A stretch of 8,665 nt of DNA from the NCBI GenBank assembly GCA_039029935.1, contig JBCCFC010000551.1, positions 1 to 8,665 of the forward strand, given 5' to 3'. Shown piece after piece: positions 1 to 5,626 of the stretch (the stretch's first letter is position 1; every line of letters begins with the position of its first letter). A program made the position numbers and the translations under genes. The notes beneath the pieces are model-generated. The model saw only the letters and a program-made list of their open reading frames with translations, was not told the origin of the DNA and made no database searches. This stretch comes from G039029935 sp039029935 (GTDB taxonomy: Bacteria; Chloroflexota; Anaerolineae; Caldilineales; Caldilineaceae).

Positions 1-124
1 CACTTTCTGAGAAAGAATGGACCAAACGAGTCGTGTATTCGTACAGGCTTGGTAGTTTGAGCTGCTACTAGCACTTGGTACATTCATTTCAGAAAACCGC
101 CTTAATTAATCAGACCAATTCAAT

Positions 125-132
125 AGAAGGAG
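125..132 (+). promoter_or_regulatory. Ribosome binding site of the first DUF2235 gene
   Basis: AGAAGGAG lies 7 nt before the ATG at 140, a near-perfect Shine-Dalgarno match at good spacing, which fixes that start. The remaining 5' sequence (1-124) shows no convincing -35/-10 pair to me. Confidence 0.8.
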
Positions 133-139
133 TTGTTTA

Positions 140-1273
140 ATGCAGTCGGATCAACCAAAAAATATTGTGATCTTTTCAGATGGTTCAGGTCAGGATGGTG
201 GACGAAGCAACCTTGACGAAAAAAGCCGCAACAGCAATGTCTATAAAGCCTTTTCAATGATCAAAAATAGAACGCCAGAACAAGTTGCATTCTATCATGT
301 AGGCGTCGGTGTTGATAGGTATAGGTATACGGGGTTTATCGGTGGTGCAGGATTCTCACAGGACATTCTTGATTGTTACAACCTCATATTTGATCACTAC
401 ACGATAGGTGATCAAATCTATCTCTTGGGGTTTAGTCGTGGGGCCGCCACTGTGCGTAGCCTTGCGTCATTTATTGAGATGTTTGGCATCTTGCCCACTG
501 GAAGACATCGATTGATTACAGATGCCTTTGAGATTTACCGCATCAGGGATGCAGAAAAGCGTCAGAGAGAAGCCAAAAAATTTCGTAATCGTAACTATCC
601 TATACCCGTTGATATCAAATTTCTTGGGGTATGGGATACAGTGGCTGCGTTGGGGCTGCCGACGATCCCGTTTATTGAGTGGATTTTGAATCTGCTGCCA
701 TCAACCAGACACAAATTTCATGACTTCACTCTCCCCGATAACGTTAAAAACGCCTATCAGGCATTGGCGATTGATGACAGGCGACCATCGTTTGAGCCGC
801 TTATCTGGCAAAAGCCATCCAGCGATGACAATCGCGCCGTGAAACAAGTTTGGTTTGCAGGTTCACACAGCGATGTAGGCGGTGGGTTTGAGAGAGGGGA
901 GCAGCAATTGTCCGACATCGCGCTGGAATGGATGTTACACTATGCAACAAGTCATGGTCTACAGTTGCAACATATTACAGAAAAAGAGCCAAGCTTTCGG
1001 CGTATGCCGATTCTATATCCCAGTGTCAATGGTATTATACATGATTCAGCCAAATTTTTTCCCTATAATATTCTCCCAAAACGGTCTCGGGGCGAACTTT
1101 GGAACGCTGAAATACATGGCGATTTGGTCGTTCATCAGAGCGTACTGGATCGTGCCAACAATCCTGAGAATAACTATTCCCCTTGGGTTTTAGAGAAGCC
1201 CCATACAGTTGAACCGTATATGGCATTGAATTATACAAGGAGAGAGGGTTCTTATGGAACCACATCGGGCTAA
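140..1273 (+). CDS. DUF2235 domain protein, Tle1-like alpha/beta hydrolase (copy 1)
   Basis: A 377-residue DUF2235 protein, the alpha/beta-hydrolase family that includes the Tle1 phospholipases delivered by type VI secretion. Seen in the sequence: an N-terminal beta-strand motif NIVIFSDGSGQ (residues 8-18), the nucleophile elbow GFSRGA (97-102, candidate nucleophile Ser99), FLGVWDTV (161-168, candidate acid Asp166) and WFAGSHSDVGGG (238-249, candidate His243). Ser, Asp and His roles are inferred from the family. No signal peptide or membrane segment is visible, so the product should be cytoplasmic unless exported by a dedicated system. No VgrG, PAAR, immunity or other secretion gene is nearby, so an effector role is unsupported and the substrate is unknown. 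The next gene on the same strand is a paralogue. The ATG at 140 is chosen because of the strong ribosome binding site. Family assignment is firm; lipase activity is inference. Confidence 0.93.
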   Translation: MQSDQPKNIVIFSDGSGQDGGRSNLDEKSRNSNVYKAFSMIKNRTPEQVAFYHVGVGVDRYRYTGFIGGAGFSQDILDCYNLIFDHYTIGDQIYLLGFSRGAATVRSLASFIEMFGILPTGRHRLITDAFEIYRIRDAEKRQREAKKFRNRNYPIPVDIKFLGVWDTVAALGLPTIPFIEWILNLLPSTRHKFHDFTLPDNVKNAYQALAIDDRRPSFEPLIWQKPSSDDNRAVKQVWFAGSHSDVGGGFERGEQQLSDIALEWMLHYATSHGLQLQHITEKEPSFRRMPILYPSVNGIIHDSAKFFPYNILPKRSRGELWNAEIHGDLVVHQSVLDRANNPENNYSPWVLEKPHTVEPYMALNYTRREGSYGTTSG

Positions 1274-1307
1274 GAAAGGTTCTACCAGTGAAATAATTGT
1301 TTATTCA

Positions 1308-1410
1308 TGACTCTGGTGAAAAAAGTCCGACTTCTGTAGAATTTGCTGATATTTACCGCTGGTGAGAAGTCGGACTTTTGGGCGATTTTGCCCTTTTTGC
1401 AGCAGAGTCA
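1308..1410. mobile_element. MITE-like 103-bp element with terminal inverted repeats
   Basis: The ends are imperfect inverted repeats: 1308-1325 and 1393-1410 match at 16 of 18 positions, starting TGACTCTG and ending CAGAGTCA. The 4-bp sequence TTCA flanks the element on both sides (1304-1307 and 1411-1414), as expected of a target-site duplication. Inside is a second, perfect 15-bp inverted repeat (1321-1335 with 1365-1379). There is no coding capacity. A small non-autonomous element with terminal repeats and a target duplication is the definition of a MITE. I cannot see other genomic copies, and a 4-bp duplication can arise by chance, so a large structured terminator is the alternative. It sits between the two DUF2235 paralogues. 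Confidence 0.5.
1321..1398 (+). terminator. Possible intrinsic terminator between the DUF2235 genes
   Basis: A perfect 15-bp stem, AAAAGTCCGACTTCT (1321-1335) pairing with 1365-1379, has a 29-nt loop and a 3' arm ending in TTTT. Directly after it a small hairpin, GGGC (1380-1383) with GCCC (1390-1393), is followed by TTTTT (1394-1398). Either could end the upstream transcript, which would make the two DUF2235 genes separate transcription units. The loop of the first stem is long for an intrinsic terminator. Both stems lie inside the MITE-like element. Confidence 0.45.
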
Positions 1411-1418
1411 TTCATACC

Positions 1419-1451
1419 GTAGGTAAATAGGGATGTGTCCATCCAGCCTAC
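1419..1451 (+). promoter_or_regulatory. Leader hairpin upstream of the second DUF2235 gene
   Basis: GTAGG (1419-1423) pairs with CCTAC (1447-1451), and inside it GGATG (1431-1435) pairs with CATCC (1440-1444) around a TGTC loop. The structure ends 14 nt before the ribosome binding site. If transcribed it would sit in the 5' leader, where it could affect stability or translation. No run of T follows on the + strand, so it is not a terminator in that direction. It matches no riboswitch class that I recognise. Confidence 0.25.
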
Positions 1452-1465
1452 AAAAAAATTAAGTG

Positions 1466-1471
1466 AAGGAG
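1466..1471 (+). promoter_or_regulatory. Ribosome binding site that sets the start of DUF2235 copy 2
   Basis: AAGGAG lies 6 nt before the ATG at 1478. An in-frame GTG at 1463 would place this site inside the coding region, so the ATG at 1478 is the better start. It also gives an N-terminus (MPKNIVILSDG) that aligns with the QPKNIVIFSDG of the upstream paralogue. Confidence 0.8.
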
Positions 1472-1477
1472 CAGCTC

Positions 1478-2524
1478 ATGCCAAAAAATATTGTGATCTT
1501 GTCCGATGGCACAAACCAAGACGGGGCTCGTGGCAAAGACACCAATGTCTTTAAAACATTTTCACTGATTGAAAAAGATACACCCAACCAAATTGCACAC
1601 TATCAACCTGGCGTTGGCACAGATCCATTTTTTCGTGTTCGCGGAAATATTGGCGGAGCAGGGTTTTCCAAAGATATTATTGAGTTTTATACATTTCTTG
1701 TGAAAAATTACCAGTCAGGCGACAATATCTATTTCTTTGGTTATAGTCGTGGAGCCGCAACAGTGCGCAGTCTGTCGGGTTTTGTGGATTTGGTTGGGCT
1801 GTTGCCCAGCGATGATGAGCAGATGATTGAGGACGCCTATAACATCTATCGAGTACGAGACGAGGCAAAACGGATGCAGCGTGCAGAAAAGTTTAAACGA
1901 GAGCATAACCCGACGCACGTGGATATAAAATTCTTGGGTGTGTGGGATACGGTTTTAGCCTTGGGCATCCCAAATCCAGTCGTCAATTGGGTGATTGATA
2001 TGTTACCATCATCTCGCCATTCCTTTCATAATTTGCGGATCACCCCCTGTGTGGAGAATGCCTATCACGCGTTGGCGATTGATGAAAGACGACGTCCCTT
2101 TACACCAACCGTTTGGGATGCGGAAATTGAAGGACACCAAACGATGAAACAAGTTTGGTTTCCGGGGGCACATGGCAATGTAGGTGGTGGATATGATGAG
2201 AGTGGGTTGTCTGACATGGCACTGGAATGGATGCTGGTTATGGCACAGCAAAATGGGCTACGGTTAATGCCTAACCATCAGGAAAAAGTGCGTATTGCAC
2301 CCAATCCTGATGACATGCTACATGACTCATCCAAAGGATTCCCACATAATCTATTCCGGAAAGAAGAACGCTCATGGAGCGTAGCCACTCATGGAACACC
2401 AACAGTTTATCAGGGTGTCATTGACCGAGCATATAATGTAGAAAATGAACCGAATATACCCTATCAGCCTTGGATTATGTCGTTGAATCCAACAGTTGAG
2501 CCTTGGGCGCGTTTGGCGGGGTGA
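1478..2524 (+). CDS. DUF2235 domain protein, Tle1-like alpha/beta hydrolase (copy 2)
   Basis: A 348-residue paralogue of the preceding gene, similar along its whole length, most strongly around the nucleophile elbow and FLGVWDTV. Visible motifs: NIVILSDGTNQDG near the N-terminus, GYSRGA (88-93, candidate Ser90), FLGVWDTV (152-159, candidate Asp157) and WFPGAHGNVGGG (227-238, candidate His232). The position held by Asp245 in copy 1 (HSDVGGG) is Asn234 here (HGNVGGG). It is shorter mainly at the N-terminus and at an insertion near the C-terminus of copy 1. No signal peptide or transmembrane helix is seen. The tandem arrangement points to gene duplication or joint acquisition. The AAGGAG site decides the start; a GTG at 1463 would add five residues. 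Substrate unknown. The family call is firm; the triad is inferred. Confidence 0.93.
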   Translation: MPKNIVILSDGTNQDGARGKDTNVFKTFSLIEKDTPNQIAHYQPGVGTDPFFRVRGNIGGAGFSKDIIEFYTFLVKNYQSGDNIYFFGYSRGAATVRSLSGFVDLVGLLPSDDEQMIEDAYNIYRVRDEAKRMQRAEKFKREHNPTHVDIKFLGVWDTVLALGIPNPVVNWVIDMLPSSRHSFHNLRITPCVENAYHALAIDERRRPFTPTVWDAEIEGHQTMKQVWFPGAHGNVGGGYDESGLSDMALEWMLVMAQQNGLRLMPNHQEKVRIAPNPDDMLHDSSKGFPHNLFRKEERSWSVATHGTPTVYQGVIDRAYNVENEPNIPYQPWIMSLNPTVEPWARLAG

Positions 2525-2588
2525 GTAGGTCGGTAGGTCGGTAGGTCGGTAGGTCGGTAGGTCGGTAGGTCGGTAGGTCGGTAGGTCG
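2525..2588. repeat. Perfect octamer tandem repeat, 8 copies of GTAGGTCG
   Basis: Eight exact head-to-tail copies of GTAGGTCG (64 bp) begin at the base directly after the TGA (2522-2524) of the second DUF2235 gene. The unit is not a multiple of three, which is harmless outside coding sequence. The perfect copies suggest recent slippage, so the copy number probably varies between strains. Confidence 0.95.
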
Positions 2589-2618
2589 GGAATGACGCAC
2601 CGAATACTGACCTACCGA
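2578..2618. terminator. Hairpin between convergent genes, possible bidirectional terminator
   Basis: TCGGTAGGTC (2578-2587), from the last octamer copies, is perfectly complementary to GACCTACCGA (2609-2618), giving a 10-bp stem with a 21-nt loop. It lies between two convergent stop codons, where a shared terminator is expected. No T-run follows the stem on either strand, so Rho-independent termination is uncertain. Any of the octamer copies could supply most of the left arm. Confidence 0.35.
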
Positions 2619-2634
2619 TACACCGATTACTGAC
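2599..2634. repeat. Degenerate 13-bp direct repeats next to the octamer array
   Basis: ACCGAATACTGAC (2599-2611) and ACCGATTACTGAC (2622-2634) match at 12 of 13 positions, 23 bp apart. The second copy reaches into the stop codon of the convergent molybdenum hydroxylase gene. With the octamers they fill nearly all of the 109-bp gap between the two genes. Confidence 0.6.
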
Positions 2635-4922
2635 TAACTATTCGCCCAAATCGCGGCCATCACCTTTGGTGGTGACATGGGCAGTTCTTCCATGCGGATA
2701 CCAATGGCGTCATAGATGGCGTTGGCAATGGCGGCGGGTGGTGGCACAATCGGCACCTCACCAACACCACGCACACCATATGGATGACCTGGATTTTCCT
2801 TCTCAATCAACACCGCATCAATCATAGGCAAATCCAATGAGGTGGGCATACGATAGTCGAGCAGGCTGGCGTTGCGCAGCTGACCATTCTCGTCATAGAA
2901 GTACTCTTCGTTCAAGGCCCAGCCAATGCCTTGGACGACACCGCCTTGAATTTGACCTTCGACGTAGGATGGGTGAATGGCTCGGCCAACATCTTGATTG
3001 GCTGTGTAGCGCAGAATCTCTACCTTGCCCGTCTCCATATCCACTTCTACATCGACAGTATGTGTACCAAACCCAGCACCAACACCTTTGGGTTGCACAT
3101 TGGCACTGGCAGCGATAGGCTCGCCACTGCCAACAGCCTTGGCTGCCTCTTTAAAGCCGATGCTTTGTGGTTCGTTGTCACCATTGGTGGAGAAGAGACC
3201 ATTTTCGTATGTCACCTTATCCACTTCCCAATACTCAGCCAAACGTTTGCAAATTTCTGCACGGAATTGGAGACCAACCTCATAGGCCGCAATACCCGTA
3301 GCAAAGGTCACACGGCTACCACCAGTCCCATCATTGTAGCCAACTGAGTCGGTATCGACGACCTGTGGGTTGACATCCTCAGCAGCGATACCCACTGTTT
3401 CTGCCAACTGCATGGCAATGGACGCACGTGAACCGCCAATGTCGGTGGAGCCTTCGGTCAAGCTGATGGTTCCATCGGGATTGACACTAGCCGACATGCT
3501 CGAACGGCCACCACCATTGAACCAGAAACCAGATGCCACACCACGCCCTCGTTTTTTGCCATTGACTGGGTCCTTGTCCAACGGTGCGCTGTAATGTGGA
3601 TTGCTCATCGCCTCTTCAACTGTTTCCACAAACCCAATGTTTTGGTGAATGGGTCCGTCGGGGCGTCGGTCGCCTTCAACAGCACCGTTAATTCTGCGCA
3701 TTTCCAGCGGGTCAATACCCAATTTTTCAGCCAATTCATCAATCACAACCTCCGAGGCAAAGGCAGCGTTTGTGCCACCAGGCGCACGATAGGCCGATGT
3801 CTTGGGCTTATTGACCACGACGTCAAAGCCATCAATCTTGACATTTTCCAAGCGATACGGTCCAAAGATGACACCTGCACCAGCACCGACAGGTGAGCCT
3901 GGGTATGCACCCGACTCATAGATCAAGGTAGTCTCAGCAGCGGTGATCACCCCATCCTTGGTTACGCCCATCTTAACCGAGACGTATGAGCCAGATGTAG
4001 GGCCAGTGGCCTTGAGTACATCAGCACGTCCCAAGGCAATGCGCACAGGACGATGCCCCGCTTTACGTGAGAGCAATGCCGCTGGCAAGTCTGTGTAGAC
4101 CGTGAACTTACCACCAAAGCCACCGCCGATTTCAGTCGGTGTCACTTTGACCAATGAAATCGGAATCTGGAGCAGGTTGGCAAGCTGTTCACGAATTTGG
4201 AAGGCACCTTGTGTGGCAGTCCAAACCTCAACATGACCATTGGCCTTGTAGTGAACGGTGGATGCCTGTGGTTCGATATAGCCTTGGTGAACCATTGCTG
4301 TCTTGAGTTCGCGCTCGACAATCACGTCGGCTTCGGCAAAGCCTTTTTCCAAATCACCCCGTTGATGTTGGAAGTGTCGGCCAATGTTAGTGGGTTTTTC
4401 GCCCTGTTTGCCAAAGGCGTCAGTACGCAAATTATCATGCAAAATCGGCGCATCCTCAGCCATAGACTCCTTCACATCCAATACATGCGGTAGCACTTCA
4501 TACTCGACCTCAATCAGCTTCAGTGCTTCCTCAGCGACATGTGGATTCATGGCAGCAACCGCAGCGACAGGATGACCGTGGTAGAATACTTTGTCACCCG
4601 CCAGTACATTGTTGCTGATGTTGCGTAGGTTGGCCGCTCCTTCACCCATGTGTTGAATCTTGTCCGCAGCTTCCGCCAAATCATTGGATGTCACAACGGC
4701 ACGCACACCGTCTAATGCTTCGGCCTTGCTGGTATCAATACTGACAATGCGGGCATGTGCGTGAGGACTACGCAGGATTTTGCCGTGCAGCATGTTGGGA
4801 AAGTAATAGTCGCCGCCATACTTGGCAAGCCCTGTCACCTTTTCTAACCCATCGTGACGGATCGGGCGTGTGCCGATCACTCGATACTCTGTCCGTGTTG
4901 CGACTGCTTCTTGTGTTGCCAC
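2634..4922 (-). CDS. Xanthine dehydrogenase-family molybdopterin-binding (large) subunit
   Basis: A 762-residue large subunit of the molybdenum hydroxylase superfamily (xanthine dehydrogenase, CoxL, aldehyde oxidase), which binds the Mo-molybdopterin cofactor and hydroxylates substrates with water-derived oxygen. The N-terminal a/b hammerhead domain starts around GTRPIRHDGLEKVTG (17-31). Cofactor-domain motifs are TATQGAF (235-241), GGGFGGKF (266-273), SAYRAPGG (376-383), GSTDIGGS (491-498) and GVRGVGEVP (716-724), whose Glu722 matches the catalytic glutamate of the superfamily. It is not CoxL form I, because the AYRCSFR loop is absent. In bovine xanthine oxidase GGGFGGK is followed by the purine-binding Glu802; here it is Phe273, so purine is an unlikely substrate. 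The usual FAD and 2Fe-2S subunit genes do not flank it. The start is GTG at 4922, supported by GGAGGT 7 nt upstream. Family call firm; substrate unknown. Confidence 0.95.
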   Translation of the reverse strand: MATQEAVATRTEYRVIGTRPIRHDGLEKVTGLAKYGGDYYFPNMLHGKILRSPHAHARIVSIDTSKAEALDGVRAVVTSNDLAEAADKIQHMGEGAANLRNISNNVLAGDKVFYHGHPVAAVAAMNPHVAEEALKLIEVEYEVLPHVLDVKESMAEDAPILHDNLRTDAFGKQGEKPTNIGRHFQHQRGDLEKGFAEADVIVERELKTAMVHQGYIEPQASTVHYKANGHVEVWTATQGAFQIREQLANLLQIPISLVKVTPTEIGGGFGGKFTVYTDLPAALLSRKAGHRPVRIALGRADVLKATGPTSGSYVSVKMGVTKDGVITAAETTLIYESGAYPGSPVGAGAGVIFGPYRLENVKIDGFDVVVNKPKTSAYRAPGGTNAAFASEVVIDELAEKLGIDPLEMRRINGAVEGDRRPDGPIHQNIGFVETVEEAMSNPHYSAPLDKDPVNGKKRGRGVASGFWFNGGGRSSMSASVNPDGTISLTEGSTDIGGSRASIAMQLAETVGIAAEDVNPQVVDTDSVGYNDGTGGSRVTFATGIAAYEVGLQFRAEICKRLAEYWEVDKVTYENGLFSTNGDNEPQSIGFKEAAKAVGSGEPIAASANVQPKGVGAGFGTHTVDVEVDMETGKVEILRYTANQDVGRAIHPSYVEGQIQGGVVQGIGWALNEEYFYDENGQLRNASLLDYRMPTSLDLPMIDAVLIEKENPGHPYGVRGVGEVPIVPPPAAIANAIYDAIGIRMEELPMSPPKVMAAIWANS

Positions 4923-4929
4923 AGGTTAT

Positions 4930-4935
4930 ACCTCC
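4930..4935 (-). promoter_or_regulatory. Ribosome binding site of the molybdenum hydroxylase gene
   Basis: On the - strand GGAGGT precedes the GTG start at 4922 by 7 nt. This full Shine-Dalgarno match supports the non-ATG start. Confidence 0.8.
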
Positions 4936-4962
4936 ATTAAGTAATGAATGAGTTTATGTGGT

Positions 4963-5008
4963 AGCATCAAATTCACGTTTACCATTTACGGTATCCAAAT
5001 CTGATGCT
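4963..5008 (-). promoter_or_regulatory. Inverted repeat upstream of the molybdenum hydroxylase gene
   Basis: AGCATCAAATT (4963-4973) is complementary to AATCTGATGCT (4998-5008) at 10 of 11 positions. A smaller palindrome, TACC (4980-4983) with GGTA (4990-4993), lies inside. It ends about 40 bp before the start codon, a position suited to an operator or a leader hairpin. No regulator gene is present in the window to pair with it. Confidence 0.4.
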
Positions 5009-5035
5009 CTAACTGTCTAACGATATTCTCATCAT

Positions 5036-5064
5036 AGAGTAACACAACTCTGGTTGAGAATCAA
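5036..5064 (-). promoter_or_regulatory. Weak sigma70-like promoter candidate for the hydroxylase gene
   Basis: On the - strand TTGATT (5064-5059) and TACTCT (5041-5036) are 17 bp apart, an ideal spacing with mediocre hexamers. GTTGA/TCAAC (5053-5057, 5061-5065), a small palindrome, overlaps the -35 element. Transcription from here would include the 4963-5008 inverted repeat in the leader. Chance matches of this quality are common. Confidence 0.2.
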
Positions 5065-5065
5065 C

Positions 5066-5444
5066 TATGACAAAATTGCGGTATACTTGAGTTACGACTC
5101 TCACAATCTACCCCCTTTCATCACCCAGACCTTTGGCTTGGTCGCTTTTTGTGTTCTCTCTTTTATACCCCCTCTTTTCCCCTTTGTTACCCTCCACTTA
5201 CCCCATGCGAACCATACCCTTCTTTTTATCATCGTTTTGTCATGGGGCACCAACATCTTCAACAATCGTCGTCGCCCCAGGCTTGCCTTCTCCCAAGGCC
5301 AGTGCAATACATCGCCTCTCCGATATTATCTCATATCTTTTTGACCATTTCATTTTTATTATAGATTTCTATATTTTTCACTTTTTTCTTTTCTGGTATC
5401 CATTTTGCAATTCTTTTACACTATTTTGTGAATTATGTTTTGTC
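5066..5444. other. Non-coding stretch with pyrimidine-rich + strand
   Basis: No credible gene is seen here. Open frames in three registers have low-complexity, pyrimidine-biased translations and no ribosome binding site. The + strand from about 5105 to 5235 is dominated by C and T. It holds four C-runs at 5168-5172, 5179-5182, 5190-5192 and 5201-5204, so the - strand has four G-runs with 6-8 nt gaps. Short complementary segments (TGGGGC 5243-5248 with GCCCCA 5274-5279; GCCTT 5285-5289 with AAGGC 5295-5299) are the only other structure. From 5330 on the DNA becomes AT-rich. Confidence 0.5.
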
Positions 5445-5603
5445 ACGGAAGACCCCAAAGAACCAAGATTTACAGATGTACCAGAGGATGTTATCGCTTG
5501 AATCGAGAAAGCCGACAATGCTGCACAGTTAGAAGCATGGATTGATGCGTTTTGGAATGCAGATACGCTTACGGAACTATTTAACCTTGACATTGAAGGC
5601 TGA
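5445..5603 (+). pseudogene. C-terminal gene remnant with in-frame TGA, possibly Rpn/PD-(D/E)XK-type
   Basis: One reading frame gives a protein-like tail, TEDPKEPRFTDVPEDVIA, then a TGA at 5499-5501, then IEKADNAAQLEAWIDAFWNADTLTELFNLDIEG and a final TGA (5601-5603). The amphipathic helical pattern on both sides of the stop looks like a single domain broken by one substitution (TGG to TGA would restore Trp). No start or ribosome binding site precedes it, and the frame upstream is not protein-like, so the 5' part is lost. The 'ADxxxLexWxdxxxxAdTLxelF' pattern recalls the C-terminal tails of Rpn-type (PD-(D/E)XK) transposase-like proteins from memory only. That family link is tentative. It is convergent with the M20 gene, 23 bp away. 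Confidence 0.4.
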
Positions 5604-5626
5604 AGACTGGCCGACTATGGTCGTAT

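Noticed and set aside
3..71. An open frame at the left edge (LSEKEWTKRV... then TAG) that could be the tail of an upstream + strand gene
   Set aside because: Only 22 codons, no recognisable family, and open frames of this length are expected by chance. The sequence to the left is needed.
2525..2588. Tandem repeats as a CRISPR array
   Set aside because: The 8-bp units abut with no spacers and there are no cas genes, so this is a simple tandem repeat.
2837..4951. Several + strand open frames of 60-140 codons antisense to the molybdenum hydroxylase gene
   Set aside because: They lie fully opposite a well-supported gene, lack ribosome binding sites, and their translations have no family features.
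5285..5299. GCCTT/AAGGC hairpin as a terminator
   Set aside because: Five-bp stem with no T-run on either side and no gene ending next to it.
5054..5501. Overlapping small open frames on both strands in the long intergenic region
   Set aside because: They result from the pyrimidine-rich composition with few stops. Translations are low-complexity, frames conflict and no ribosome binding site is present. Only the last part (from 5445) looks protein-like.
5499..5501. In-frame TGA as a selenocysteine or Trp codon
   Set aside because: I see no hairpin like a SECIS element directly after it, other genes in the window use TGA as a normal stop (2522-2524), and the fragment has no start, so decay is simpler.
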